64,000 nucleotides of DNA from Trileptium ribeirensis (lineage: Eukaryota > Nematoda > Enoplea > Enoplida > Thoracostomopsidae): assembly GCA_030248225.1 (NCBI GenBank), contig JASANE010012847.1:1-64000 (forward strand). The letters are read 5' to 3'. The position numbers and the translations under genes were made by a program. The notes below the pieces were generated by a model. It was not told the DNA's origin, made no database searches, and was given only the letters and a program-made list of their open reading frames with translations. Below are positions 45,261-59,150 of the stretch, in pieces. Each line of letters starts with the position of its first letter. The first letter of the stretch is position 1.

Positions 45261-46899
45261 GCATAACTCAACTAATTGGCTAATTACTAATTAACCACTC
45301 AAATTTTTTAATCCCAAACACCAGGTGCACACTCTGACATAATAGCCTTTCAAACAAAAAAAGTTTTTTTAAAATCGGTTCAGTGGTTCTTGAGATCCGT
45401 CAAACCGAACGAACGAACGGACGGACATCGATCTTTTTAATCCCAGACAGAAAATAAAAACGCTTCGTTTCGCTCCGCTCAATAAGCAAAATAGATTATA
45501 TAGTTGGCTTCGACCTAGGAAATTATCAAACATTGAGATATCGAATTCCAAGAACTCCACCAAAGTTCAAAATATGAATTCAAACCTAGCTGTGCGATTA
45601 TAACAAAATATTCGCTTCCCGCAGTGAAAATAGATGACGAAGCCGCATGTTTAAAAAGAGTAGACAAAGCAACTTGTTCACGATTAAAAAAATACAAAAC
45701 TAAATGTTTGCAATAATATTTTTGAACAGCTGAAAATTGTATATTTATAGTAGTTTCATCAGACGACAAGGTACATATATAGTAAACTTGCTAAAGTCGA
45801 CACTTTCCCGAAATCGATGCACAAGCAAACACCTGAATTCATTTTAATGTAACCCCAAAAAAGATAGTTCGTTCGAAACATTCCAGAACGCTCGCCCAAA
45901 ACTTTATAATTATAAATTGTGAACTAAGCGTACTATTCTGGGCTCTATCTCGCGAAAATTTTGCCAGGGGGCATGAACCAGAGCGCCCGGCGATTATGTA
46001 GCAAAGCACTTTGCCCAAGAGAAAAGGGTTAAATATGATGTTGGAAACGCTTCCAAAAACGGTTTGGGTTGGGAAAAAGTGATTTTGAAGTAAATTTTGG
46101 TCAAAATTCCCAAAATTTTTGGGTTAGACGGGATTTTACTGCAAATTTTTATAAAATTTTGTCGTTTGTGGGCGTTTTTATCGAAATATGTTTATAATTT
46201 TATCGAGATTGTTATAATTGCGAACAAATACCCAACATACGCAAGATGTAGCTCTCGATTGTTCGAGCTTATATATTCATGTTTGTCAGGCAAGCGCAAT
46301 AATTTAAAAAATTAAATGTGCACATACGTACAATACATTTTTCATCGAGAGCTTAATGCCGAAGTCTTACAGAATTTCTTTATATAAATACTTGTATTCG
46401 TTATTTTGACATACAGCATAGCACGCGACAACCTTATCCCTCCATATTACGACTCTTTCAATTTTCTAACCAGACATCGTCCAACAAACAAAAATTCCAT
46501 TAGGCCGTGCGGCTCTACACAAACGATATTGGATAAAATTTATAACCACTACTGCTAAATGATGCCCTAGAGACATGAGTGCGGGGCGTATATAGAGTAG
46601 AATATTTGTACAATTTCTATTATATGCTCCAAGATACCAGAGTTTAAGATTATATTAGTACGGAACTACATGTAGACATAAGTTGATAGATGAGCGAGCG
46701 AAACAAGCGGAGCGTCTACCAGGTTCGTAGATGGATAATTCGTTAAAAAGATATTAGAGATCTACCTTTGTGTGAGATCACTCCCTGGACGGGTGTAGCC
46801 CAAATATGGTTCGACGGCCAGAAAATCGATTTTCTCAAATTTCGGTGTGTTATTGCGGTCCCATGAGTTTTAAAAGGTTTTATGTTCTAGGTTGTATGA

Positions 46900-47650
46900 A
46901 CTAGATTTCCCAAATATATAGCCTGTTTTTTTACAGTTGTTTGGTTAGGCGGTTGCGCCCAGGGCACCAAGAATGGTCTCATATAAGTTAAAAGTTTTTC
47001 AGATGTTGAATACAATGGTTGGGATATCTAGAGCCCAGAATGATTATTCCATCATAATTAGATGCCTTCTATGTATTTAGGATCAAGGAACACGATGTTC
47101 ACAATATTTGTTACAAGCCTTAATTATTTTTTGAGATATTTATAGCGTGCGTGGCACCAAGAATGGGTTGATATATAATTGGTTTTTCTGAACTACTTAA
47201 CGCAATGATTTAATTATCTAGAATTCCAGCTCGAATATTTCATGCGTTTTTAGAGGTTAATAGATTTATAAATCCACCAACTCGATTTCCAAAATGTAGT
47301 TGTCATGTTGTGTCGTTTGGTTATGTAGTACGCGCAGGGCATCAAGCAAGTGGCTTCTTAGGTAGTCAGTTTTTTTTCAGTATACTGAATACAAATGATT
47401 CGGTTATTTGGAGTACAGCATGAAAATTGCGATGCCTTTTCAGCGATACTCAACGGATTTAAGCTCGATGAACCTGATTTACAAATATAAGTCTATCTTC
47501 ATTCAGTTTCGTTAAATATTGAGTGCAGGCATCAATAATGGTTTATCTTAGTGATGGGAAATCAATATCCGAATGTTATCAGAGCCGTTGAGATAATCTG
47601 AAAAAACATCATAACATTGGCATTTTCGTTTTACAGCCGGACAATTTTAG
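46900..47650 (-). repeat. Tandem array, about 183-bp unit, right arm
   Basis: Mirror of 42,170-42,915, recognisable by GGGCACCAAGAATGG, GGCACCAAGAATGGGTTG, GGGCATCAAG and GGCATCAATAATGG at the same spacing. Confidence 0.75.
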
Positions 47651-50050
47651 TAGCAGCGAGCGAAATACATCTCAGAATACCCGAAAAATACTGTTTATTG
47701 ATATGTTTCCGCGTGATGCCTAGGAAGAGGTTTTTTTTGTCTATTATATCTCTATATTTTGGCTTTAGGTAGCGATTTTAGTTTTACTAATATTTGCCTT
47801 AGGCGAAGGAGACGAAAGTATTCCATTTGATAGTCTCGGATTATTAGCTATTCAGAAGCCCAAAATACTTTTTTTAAACAGTATATATAGATTGTGCGGT
47901 TTTTTTCGGCTGCCCTTCAGCGTGATGGCTGACCGTCACATGGTGGCTGCAAGGTATTGGGTAGGAAGGAACCACACTTTGCTTAAATATTTGATTTAGG
48001 CCAAATAAACGACGGAACTTCATTTGATAGCCTCGGATTATTAATTAGTCAGAACCCCAAAATACTTTATTTTTAAACTGTTTAGAATGTGAGTCTTTCC
48101 GGCTGCCCTTCTGGTTGACCATCACATGGTGGCTGGTGGGTACTGGGTAGGAAGGAATAACCTTAACGTTAAGAACATTTAACATTTAGATCTAGATGCG
48201 AGTTCTATGTTAAAATATATAAGCTGCGAGTTCGTTGGTAAGAAAAGTAAGCAGCCAACCATAGATATGTCGGCCTACCCAGCGGTGGATTACCTTTTCA
48301 CAAATGTTTCGCGCGTTTTCTATGGTAGACGTGGCTCCCCGCTGGCAGAAGGACTGGCCTCTCCACAGACGGGGCTGAGAGCTGCCCCAGGATTTCGGCG
48401 GCTCCCCTAAAGTCATGCCCCCATGTAAACATTGGCTTCTTCTAAGACATCCCCCCAGCACCCAAGGTATTTTGAGGTGAAACAAAATGCTTGTCCTAAC
48501 AAAAAACGGTTATAACAAAACTCAGCACTACACCTTATATTTAGACTATTTATGACAAAATCCTAAGTAAAATGAAGTGTGGCCTGCAGAAATATGCATT
48601 TTCAGAACTTAAACAACAAATATGCAACGAAAACGATATATATGATGCAAATACATGGAAAACACGAAAAAATGCAATTACAACCCCCCCCCCGATGACA
48701 TGGGGTACAGTTTCCCCACAGGCAACCTGCGGCAAATTCCCCTAGGTATTTTCAGTTTCCCCAGGTTGGAGCTGGGGCCCCCAGCCCAATTCCCCCAGAT
48801 AAAATCTTGGTCCTGTGGAGAGGCCAGAGTGAAAGTATGTAATCAAGCTTGGATAAATATGTTCAAGTTTTTAGATTGTGTCCTTAATATCCAGCGTATT
48901 TCTTTGAAGTACCCAATAGCGGTGGTTTGGCCTTTAAAGCTCAACTGAAGTTAAGTGAGCGTAACGGTTAAGAATATTCGTGAAGCAAGAAGCTAGGGAA
49001 GGCTAAGGTACCGCAGCGGCCTCTGATCACACAACCACAAAATCCAAACTATGCACTGTATTTTGTTAAACCACACTGGTCTGGGGAAAAATTTATCGGG
49101 CTTTTTATGAAACGTTTTAATCAATCAAAGCATGTGCCATAGTGACAGCAGTAAAATTGTAGCTAGAAAAGCTAGGGGCGCGAGCCAAAATTCACAATTT
49201 GATATTTTTTTATTTGAACCCATTTGCAACCGAAAAACCCATCGAAATTTGACATTTTTCGAACATATGATCTTTTGAGAGTTGCAGATTTTTCCCTTTT
49301 TAATTATCACTTGATTATCTATATTTCTGAAATCGTCCTTTGATGTTGCAAATTGTGATTTAGAATAGGAGTTTAAATATCAAAAACCTGCAGTGTCATG
49401 TGTCGTGATGATAAATGTGCTCATGTCATCCGTCTCAACATGACCTATCGTATTTTTTGATCACGCAGTTCCTATTGCTGCCAGTTTAACCTATTTCTCC
49501 ATGAATTAATTTGAATTAGACTACTGCTGAACAAACTTTTGCCTGACCTGAGCCGCTCGCGTTAGAGTTGAGTTCGCTAACTACTGAGCTAAGACGACGT
49601 TATTGCTCGTATAGCCTTAATACTGCTCACACCGCAAATGAACAACACACGGCTAAGCAATTAAGTTAGTTAACGTACTTAGTCGTGTTGTATTAAGTTG
49701 CAACGCAGCAGCAAAAAAGTTTTAAAATTAGAATTAGCTTTTAAAATGGTACCCTTCAGATGCCACAAGCATACAGTTTCATTCCAAAATTAGGTATTAA
49801 GCCCAGGCTGTTTGCACTTAACTGGTAAATTAAGAACCTTTGACACTATCGCTTCTCTTGTTTACAGTTGGGATCTGGCGGTTCCCTGACACCCCATCGA
49901 GATGCCAAGACACCAAATAATTAACCGAGATTTAAACTTTATTCACAGTAAATTAGTGTTAACTATAACATGAACTAGTGTTTACATCAAACGTATAGCC
50001 TGTTACATGTGATTACATATAACTATACATGAAACCACACTCGCGCTGTT
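47575..50050 (-). repeat. Dispersed repeat, occupied copy, right arm
   Basis: Mirror of 39,800-42,270, again carrying TIR element family 2 (48,354-48,827). Confidence 0.7.
48354..48827. mobile_element. TIR element family 2, right arm
   Basis: CTGGCCTCTCCACAG at 48,354-48,368 and CTGTGGAGAGGCCAG at 48,813-48,827. Mirror of 41,016-41,490 and one base shorter, with differences in homopolymer runs. Confidence 0.88.
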
Positions 50051-53019
50051 CGTTTGCAAGATACTAGTTTAATACAGTGTTGTTTTTATTGTTTCGCGGT
50101 AGAATTAAAAACAGCCAGCCCAAAATAAATCGCACATAGCCATGAAACACATATCGATGAAATTCGCAAGACACATGCCTAAAAGCATCTCCAACAACTT
50201 CTTACAAGCCAGGACTCAAATTTTATTTGCAGAAATGCCACATCATTATTATTTCAGGGCAAAATTCTTTGTATGTCTTTAAAGAAGGAAAAATATCCCG
50301 CGGCCAATGCAAATATAGAGGCCAGTTTCATATGAAAAACTATTCAACCTACTTATACCTACTAATCAAGGACAACGATTAAAGGAATACGCCACGTAAT
50401 ACGCTGAATGAGAGGTACATGAAACGAATAAATAGAAGACAGATACCTAATCATCTTGCTGTATTTGATAAAAAACGCTAGACTGTGTGCCGTCGCAATC
50501 AGTTACCCCATTATGAAAAACGGAGAAAAGCGCTTAACATTTATATCAAGATACGACTGACACTCTTGAACTTTTCCTCGAAGCTTCTTAACAGTATAAG
50601 GTATCGTCAAATAACTTTTTATAGTCTTGCTCACACTGCAAATTTAGAGTTCCAAATCTAGGACTAATTTTCCAGAATTTCTGCAAAATAATTTTAGTTA
50701 TAAACATTCGTTATTACAGTACGACGTGTTTGATATTATAGTACCAAATATACTAACTATTCTTTTGCAGAGACTCTAGGAAATTGTAACAATTTGGTAA
50801 TTTCATTTGCTATGGAGGCTCCAAAAATATGCCAGAAAATCTATATATTCACGCATTTATCAAGATTCTTCTATGTATGACTAAACGCCGCTCCACAAAC
50901 TCAATTTTGACACGCTTAAGTCTATTGATATGTCATAATTCAAAGTTGAAGTATTCTAAATATGCTTCGGTCAAAACTGTGCGAGCTATAGTAATCCACT
51001 ACCCGCAATTTACCTGATATACTCACCGACATGTCCACTTTATCCCGATAATAGAGGAAAGATCGCAAACCCAGAACCCGTCGGACTACACCAGGAGGCG
51101 GCACAAAATTCGAGGGTGTAGCCTGAATTTTCTAGGTATTTTACTAACATCGGTGAAATCATGTGAATGTGATGCGTAAATGTATGTGTTCTGTGTTTCA
51201 GACTGTGGAGAAGGAATCGAGGGAATGTTCCGGCAGAATTTCGAATGTGGGAGTATCTGGACCATTGGAACCCCATCCCAGCCCACGTATGGACAGCCCA
51301 GTTAGGTACTCGCTAACATACGGGTCCAAAATTTGAGCCGCTACCCGGCATTGCCCGTACCCGATGCAACCCTGCTCTTAATCCCAAAACCCTACCTATC
51401 AGCCATCTACGTAGCACTAAATAAATTGAAAAATACAGATCTTAACTTTTCTGGTACCAAACAATATTTTACACACCCGCCGATGACCCGCGGCAATACA
51501 TGCTACCGATCCTGAGCGATGAATGCTATCGCTTTATGCAATAGGATCCATGCGCCGATTCAAAGGCCGACAAAGTAGCCCACGTATACCATTGGCTCGT
51601 AATCAAATTTTCCATAAGCACTCCGACGTGAAAAATATTTTACCACATTGTAAATTCTTATCATTCTAATAAACGTATGTTTCAACACTCAAAATAGCCC
51701 ACGATTTCAAGACTGAGCAACAAAAATATAATATACATAGATTTCGTATCGCTTATCAATTAACCTTGTATTGTTTATCAATTAGCTTCCTAGTTAAATT
51801 TAACAATGAATGCAACGGAAAAGGTTCTAATTTACTGTTTGACAACAAAGCTGAAATCCTTAAACTTGTGGCATTAAATAGAGTTGCACAGTTACCATGA
51901 TTTTAATATGTGCCATTTTCTATATTTTAAGACTCCATATCACATTTGAGTGAAGCGCAGAAGTGTGTCAAACAGCAAATTATGGTCAGTGTTTTAAGTA
52001 GAACACAGATTTATAGATGGTTTTCACAAATATATTTTGCCCAGACGATAACTATGCAAGGAACACTTATGCACCTATCTTCTGTGGACCATGACAATTT
52101 AGACCAAGACCGACCAGGTGTGACCCACGGCACACGGTGCCCAATCAAAAAAGCGACCCCTCAACCCATAACTCGCCTTCCATTCCTTCCCTTATATAAA
52201 TAGCAAAATTCAAAAGCAAAATTTTAAAGCTGCTAGAAAACAAACTCGAACGAAATGTCATATATTATATAACAAACCTGTCAAAAAGTTACTCTTTTCC
52301 TTAGCGATTTAGCTAAATTGAAACTCCCCATTTCTGATCCGACGCATATGGGTAGAGTAATATATAACTCAAACTGTCGAGGTTCATAAGGTAAAATTTA
52401 CAAGGATCCCATTCGTCTCCGTTGGTAAGACTTTCGTCAAGAAATCAGTGGAGCGCGGCAAAAGCGAAGCCATGAGAACAAAATTTTAAATACACATCCA
52501 GAAAGATGACAAAAGTCCATCAACTTTGTATTAGTATGCGGTGCGGACACGCAAAAAATGTTTGCAGAACTAAAACTCAATTAATTAAACTCAGCTGGCT
52601 AAATTTGCTCACTTTCATCCATCACACTCTATTTTTGCAAACCATTCTTTGTTACCCACCCCTTCAGCAAAATTAATGACCACAGAAACACACCATCTGC
52701 AGCTCCGCTGAAGACGAATTGCTTTACATAATAAGCTCAAACTATCTTGAGTGGTTGCGGAGATATTGGGATTTCCGTGTATTTTGGGTCCCATGTGTTA
52801 ACCAAAAAACGGTTTTTGACCCAACCATGCAGCGTAAATAACATTAGCAGAACCTTCAGCAACATAGATTACAAATTGTTCTTAAAATGAGACCAACGCT
52901 CCTATATATTTATATATACATAATAACAACAGTGATATAAAAATTATCAAATAAGATACGCAAAGTAAAAGTGAACATTAGTTGTGAAAACAGTAACAGT
53001 GGTTTCAGTGCTGAAACAT
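50051..53019. other. Unassigned region, right arm
   Basis: Mirror of about 36,840-39,800. The patch 51,500-51,550 differs strongly from its partner (38,300-38,350) although both sides align. The 85-codon ORF 51,946-52,203 has the same protein sequence as its partner. Confidence 0.4.
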
Positions 53020-53653
53020 CGCTTAGCTGCGGGTTTCAATGTCTGATTAGTAGGTTCTCGAGAATGCGCAAAAAACGCTCGAATTATGCGTACTTTGGCC
53101 AGTTTGTGCTATGATTGAAAAATCTTCGCTATATACGTTGGTATTAGAGGTAGAAACGTGTTGGAAGACTGCCGAATTATGGGGTCTGAGCATTGTTCAG
53201 CTTTTTGCCAGTTCTGGCAGAGATTCCAACATGCTCGGAAATCCTCGTCTGACAAATGTCGGGATCAATCTGGATCGATGTAGTCCGCTTCAATCAAGCG
53301 GCAGCAAGAAGAACTGGTAGACAACGGAAGACCCTCGAGGCGTCTGAAACTGTATCTTTAAAACAGAAACAATGCTTGATTCTCTTTCGTATCTCAATGA
53401 CTTATGCGCAGTTTCAGGTCTCGGCAGGGCCACTTCAAAGAGCCATTGTATGCTCTTTTTTAGTCGATGCGAATGTGGACCTAGGAAAGGAAGTTTAAGC
53501 ATACAAAATTTATCCAATATTTCATCCGGTTCTGCACTATTGGACGTAATGTTGTTAGTTGATGTATGGGATGCAGAAGAAGCCGAGTTCTGTGACATCC
53601 ATTTGTTAATAAACGACTTAACAGTTCTGTCAATTAGATTACTAGGAAAGCCG
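53020..53653 (-). pseudogene. Penelope-like element 3' end, right arm
   Basis: Mirror of 36,210-36,835. The frame 53,598 to 53,290 keeps LPFLGPHSHRLKK but then goes out of frame earlier than the left copy (…WLFEVALPRPETAHKS), rejoining SSVVYQ later. The two arms therefore carry different frame-changing indels in the same gene remnant. Confidence 0.75.

Positions 53654-53690
<37 letters not shown>
53654..53690. repeat. (TA)n microsatellite, right arm
   Basis: Shorter (about 37 bases) than its left-arm partner (about 58), as expected for an unstable microsatellite. Confidence 0.95.
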
Positions 53691-53693
<3 letters not shown>

Positions 53694-53695
<2 letters not shown>

Positions 53696-54888
53696 CTCAG
53701 GGAGTAAACCGGGAAGTCACGGGTTCCCAGTTACGAGCGGAGAAAATCGTGTTCCGGTTGCGGTTCCGGCAAAGGGCAAAAACCATACCGGAACCGGAAT
53801 TCCGGTTTAAAAGTTTTGCTGGAAATTTTCCACGTTTTTTGCTTCATCCTGTAATCCAAACATATGTAATATATTATTATACAATGATCAAGCTCCAATA
53901 CAACCAAGCAAAAGAAAAGATTAACTAACCAATTTGCCGTGTGAAACGTAAGTAGGGCACATAATTTGAACACGAATTTTTCATAATAACCAGCAGGAGT
54001 TTGTTAAATCAAAACCAGGTCGATGCTTGTAGCAGCTATTTTACACATCCAGAAGTCTGTCGGATACGTTAGAATTAAACCGGTCCAACTCGGTAACAGA
54101 GTATGGCTCACGCAGAAGTACTTATGGTATGCTTGGCTAACATAGATTGCGTCAAGCACCCGCCAGTGCGCTTGTAAACTTGGTAAATCAATCTAAATTG
54201 AAGTAAACTAACGTTATCTGCAACGCAGCTAAAAACTGCTTTCTTGGCAATGAACTGTATTTATTGAAACTGTGCGAGCAGCATCACAGTGTGTCTCATT
54301 TATAGCATTCTGATTAGAAAGTTACCTATCATCATTATGATCTAACTGACGGGCACGATTTATCCAACGCTAGCCTAAACAGTGTCTCTGACCACTGATC
54401 AGAAAATTACCTTCTATCTATTATCTTCTCTTAGAATCATATAAACCAATAATTTTAAGTTTCCTACAGAAGAACATGCAACAAACGTATGTGTAGTAAA
54501 GGGAGGCGCCTGGAGACAGAGCGAAAGTGTGTATTCTACGCTCCAAGCTTTGTAAGCACATTCGATTTGACGCAGTATAAGCAATGGTGCATAGTGGAAG
54601 ACATTTTTTGCTCTGAATGTCCAAAAACCGACATATTTGATCGATAAATAGACATTATTAGCTTCCTCAGTCTCTTAAAAGGCAATAATACCATCGCAAT
54701 ACATTAAGTTTAATGTAAAAGTTATTTTTAATGCATTTTGAATCCACTATACCTTCATTTCTTCCATCATCTGTTTTACTATATATAAATTTCGAAGACC
54801 AGGTTCCGGTTCCGGTTCCGGATCCGGTTTAAATGGACGGTTCCGGTTGCTGGTTCCGGTTCCGGTAAATTTTGGTTCCGGTTATTCC

Positions 54889-54895
<7 letters not shown>
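53694..54895 (-). repeat. TA-linked TIR unit D, right arm
   Basis: Mirror of 34,956-36,154. The terminus at 53,700-53,740 is replaced by sequence that no longer shows the CCGGAA repeats. Confidence 0.78.

Positions 54896-54938
<43 letters not shown>
54892..54938. repeat. (TA)n microsatellite between units D and C, right arm
   Basis: TA tract of about 47 bases flanked by CCCTGA and TCAGGG. Confidence 0.95.
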
Positions 54939-54942
<4 letters not shown>

Positions 54943-56057
54943 GGAATAACCGTAACCGTTCATTTAAACCGGATCTGGAACCTGACGTTTTTCGAAACTT
55001 ATATATAATAAAACAGATGAGTGAAGAAATGAAGGTATATAGTAGATTTAAAATGTATTGAAAATAACACGTTAAATTTAATGTATTGCGAAGGCATTAT
55101 TGCCTTTCTGAAACTTTAAAGATGCTGAGGAAGCTAATAATATTTATTGATCAATATGTCGGTTTTGGACACACAGAGCAAAAAATGTCTTTCATTATAC
55201 GCCCTTGCGTATACTGCGTCAATTTGAATGTGCTTACAACTAATGGAGCATAGAATAAACACTTGCTCTGTCTCCAGTCGCCTCCCTTTACTGCACATAC
55301 GTTTGTTACATGTTGTTCTGTAGGAAACTAGAAATTATTGGTCTATATGTTTCCAAGATAAAATAACAGAAGGTAATTTTTTGAGCAGTGGTCAGAGACC
55401 GTTTGGGCTTGTGTTGGGCAAACAGTGCCCGTCAATTAGACCATAATGATAATTTCTAATCGAATTATTATATAAGTAAAACAAACTGTGATACTGCTCG
55501 TACAGTTGAAAAATACAAGTTCATTCCAAAGAAAACAGTTTCTGGCTGCGTTGAAAAATAACGTTACCTTACTTCAATGTAAAGTAATTTACAAAGTTTA
55601 CAAGCGCACTGGCTGGTGCTTGAGCGGATTTATGTTAACCAAGCTTACGCTTCGGTGCCACGTAAATCCATACTATGTTACCTTGTTTGGACCGGTTTAA
55701 TTCGAACATAACCCGCAAGACTTCTAAAATGTGTAAAATAACTGCTTCGAGCGTCAACCTGAATTTGTTTTTGTTAACAAGCTCCTAGCTTAAGATAAAA
55801 ATTCCTACTAAAATTATGCGCTCTCTTACGTTTCACACGGCAAATTGCTGAATTAATATTTTCTTTTATTTTGTTGTATTGGAAATTGATCATTCTATAT
55901 ATGGTCCTATGGGCCGTATATATGTATAATACATATGTTTGGGCCACAAGTGTAGCAAAAATGTGGAACATTTCAACCAAAAGTTTTAAACCGGAATTCC
56001 AGTTACAATAATTTTGCTTCCGAAACACAATTTTCGCCGGAAACAGAATTCCCTGAT
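54937..56057 (+). repeat. TA-linked TIR unit C, right arm
   Basis: Mirror of 33,796-34,914. Begins TATCAGGGAATAACCG and ends CCCTGATG. Confidence 0.78.
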
Positions 56058-56076
56058 GTATATATATAAATATATA

Positions 56077-57142
56077 TCAAATAGTATTCTGGCAGAAGGC
56101 AAAAACCGTACCGGAACCGGAATTCTAAGTTTAAATTTTTTTGAAATTTTCCACATTTTTGCTTTGTGCGGCCCAGACATATGTAATATATATGTATACA
56201 ATAATAAAGTACCAATACAACCAAGCAAAAAGAAAAGATTAACTCAGCAATTTGCCGTTGTGAAACGTTAGGGCACGTGCCGTTCAGATCAGAAAATCTT
56301 AATCTGCAGGTGATATTTAACAAACAAAGCCATGATGTTTGTAGCTGCTCATTACACATTCAGGAATATGCGGGTATGTTTGGAATTAGTAAACTCGATA
56401 ACAGAGTATGATTATTAAAAATATAGCTGTAAGCTTGGCTAACAAATCGTAAATTGCAGCCAGTGCGATTGTGAACTTTGTGAATGAAATAAAGTAACAT
56501 ATATCCAACGCAGCAGGAGGCAACGTTTATTCGTAATGAGCTATATTTTTTTTTGAAACTGCACGAGCAGTATAACAGTATGTCTACTTTATAGCATTCT
56601 GATCACAAAATTATCATCTAGCTGACGGGCAATGGTTGCGCAACGCTAGCTTAAACAATGTGTCTGATCACTGACCCGAAAATTATAGCATACATTCCTT
56701 TGCTTTTTTTATTTTTAGAATCACATAAACCAATAATTTTAAATTTACTGCAGAATAACATGCAACAAAGAAACGCATGTGTAAGTAAAATGCAGCGATT
56801 GGAGACACAAAAACGAAAAGTGTTTAGTCTACGCCCAATGCGAGTTACAAGCACGGTAAGACTGACACAATATGAGCGAGGCTCTATAGTGAAAAGCATT
56901 TCTTTCCTGGGGGTCAAAAAAGGCAACATATATTGGTTCATAAATAAACATTATTAGCTTTCTCAGTCTCGTCAAAGTTCCAGAGGCAGTAATGTCATGG
57001 TAATATGATAAGTTTAATGTAAAAGTTATTTTTAATACATTTCAACTCCACTGTACCTTCATCCGTGATACTATTATATAAGTTTCGAAGGAGCAGAATT
57101 CCCGCTCCGGATTAAATGGACGGTTCCGGTTATTCCCTGATA
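56077..57142 (-). repeat. TA-linked TIR unit B, right arm
   Basis: Mirror of 32,719-33,776, sharing the damaged terminus (here ATATATCAAATAGTATTCTGGC), so that damage predates the arm duplication if the palindrome is real. Confidence 0.75.
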
Positions 57143-57144
57143 TA

Positions 57145-58236
57145 TATCAGGGAGTAACCGAAATTCAGTTCCGGCAAAACCATACCGGAACCGCAACCTT
57201 TTGCTTCATCTGTGGTTCATACGCAATGATCATGTTCCAATACAACCAAACAAAAGAAAAGACTAACTCAACAAATTACCTTGAGAAACGTAAATTTCAG
57301 ATTTGACTCTCTCGGCAAATTGCAGTCTGAAACGTAAGTAGGGTAAATAATTTCAGTAGGAATTTTTCATTTTAACACAGCAGGAGTTTTTAACAAAACA
57401 AAGCCAGCTCGATACTTGTAGCAGCTATTTTGCACATTCAGAAGTCTGAAGGGTATATTTAGAATTAAATCCGCCCAATTTTGCAATAGACTATGGATTA
57501 TTTAAAAGTATTTAGCTGTTAGCATGGCTAACATTGTGTCGCCAAGCACCAGCCAGTGCGCTTGTAAACAATGTAAGTCAGTCTACATTGAAATAAAGTA
57601 ACATGTCGGCAACGAAGCCAAAAATACATTCTTGGCAATGAACTGTATTTATTGAAACTGCGCGAGCAGTATAACGGTTTGCCGCGTTTATAGCATTCTG
57701 ATCACAAAGTTATCATCATTATCATCAAGCTGTCGGGTCACGGTTGTCCCATCATAGCCTAAACAATGTCTCTGTCCACTAGTATCAGAAAATTATAGTA
57801 TACATTCCTTTTTTAGAACCAAATATACCAATAATTTCAAGTTGCGTACAGAATAATATGTAACCAACGTATGTGTAATAAAGGCAGCCGAATAGCGAAA
57901 GTGTCCACGCTCCATGCAAGCATGTTTAGTTACAAGCATATTCAGTTTTGACGCACGTTACGCAAGCTGTATAGTGGAAAGTTTTTTTGCTCTGGGGGTC
58001 CAAAAAACAATCAGTGGATAAATAAACATTATTTGCCTTGGTATCTTCAGAGTTCCAGAGAGGTAATCGTGTCATCGCAATAAATTAAGTTTAATGTAAA
58101 AGTTACTTTTAATTCATTTTAAATCCACTGTATATACCTTCGTTCATCCTTTATCTGTTTTACTATATATAACTTTCAAAGAACGGTTCGGATTCCGGAT
58201 GCGATTTCAATGGAAGGTTCCGGATATTCCCTGATA
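57145..58236 (-). repeat. TA-linked TIR unit A, right arm
   Basis: Mirror of 31,628-32,716. Termini TATCAGGGAGTAACCG and CGGATATTCCCTGATA. Confidence 0.78.
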
Positions 58237-58239
58237 TGT

Positions 58240-59150
58240 ATATATCGAGTGGTTGTGTGCGTATTACAATTTTTGTGTATTTTGGGTCCCATGGGCCCAT
58301 TTAAACAAATGGACGTTGTGACCCAAATCCTACATCCTAAGAGCACTGCCCGATTTGACTCATATATCTACATCATTTGTTGAGTTACAATAAGTAACGT
58401 GTTCGGGCCCCTTAAAGACCCAACCAAAGCCCCTTTGGTCCACTTTTCGGAAGAAGATGTTGAAATAGGGTTTCGCAACTAAAAAAGCACTAGAGGTTTA
58501 AAGCTTTCAAATGAGCTGTCGCGCGAATCAAGCCCAGCCAAAGTTGAGTTATACGTGTCATTCTAAAACACCCAATAGCGGACATTGTCGAATTTCACCA
58601 CGGTCATGGCTAGTAAAAATTCATCGCTTAGCTCGTTTCACTTAAGACACTCAGAATTCAACAATTTAAATGCACTGAAAGGAAGTGCGGAAGCGATAAA
58701 AAGCCAGATTTTCAATGTGCGGCTATTCATGGTTTGTGTTAAGCTAAGCTAGTCTTTTCGGTAGCAAGCCTGAACCAGCGCAGCTCTCAAAAACTGTTAA
58801 TATAAAAATTTAAGTCTCCCAAATATCAGGGAAACCATATTTATATAGAAATCAACAAAGCAAGTACATGTATATTTCGACACTTAGTAGTGTTAGATAG
58901 GGATGTGGTTTTCCATGTTCCGGATATCCTGTGAAATTGCGGTATATATCGAACAATACGTATAGTAACTTTATGGACAAGCGTATTTCGAAAATTTTAG
59001 ACTTTTATTTAATTATGAAAAATTGTAAACGAGACGTTCCCATTCAATATGTATTTTTCAATGTATTGATCGAGGAAAAAGCATACATTATTCTTTTGAT
59101 AACACCAATATTTGCTGCATAACTTACACTAAACCTTTTTACTAAACAGT
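58240..59150. other. Flank of TA-linked array, right arm
   Basis: Mirror of about 30,715-31,625, including the dispersed-repeat match at about 58,543-58,590. No gene. Confidence 0.45.
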
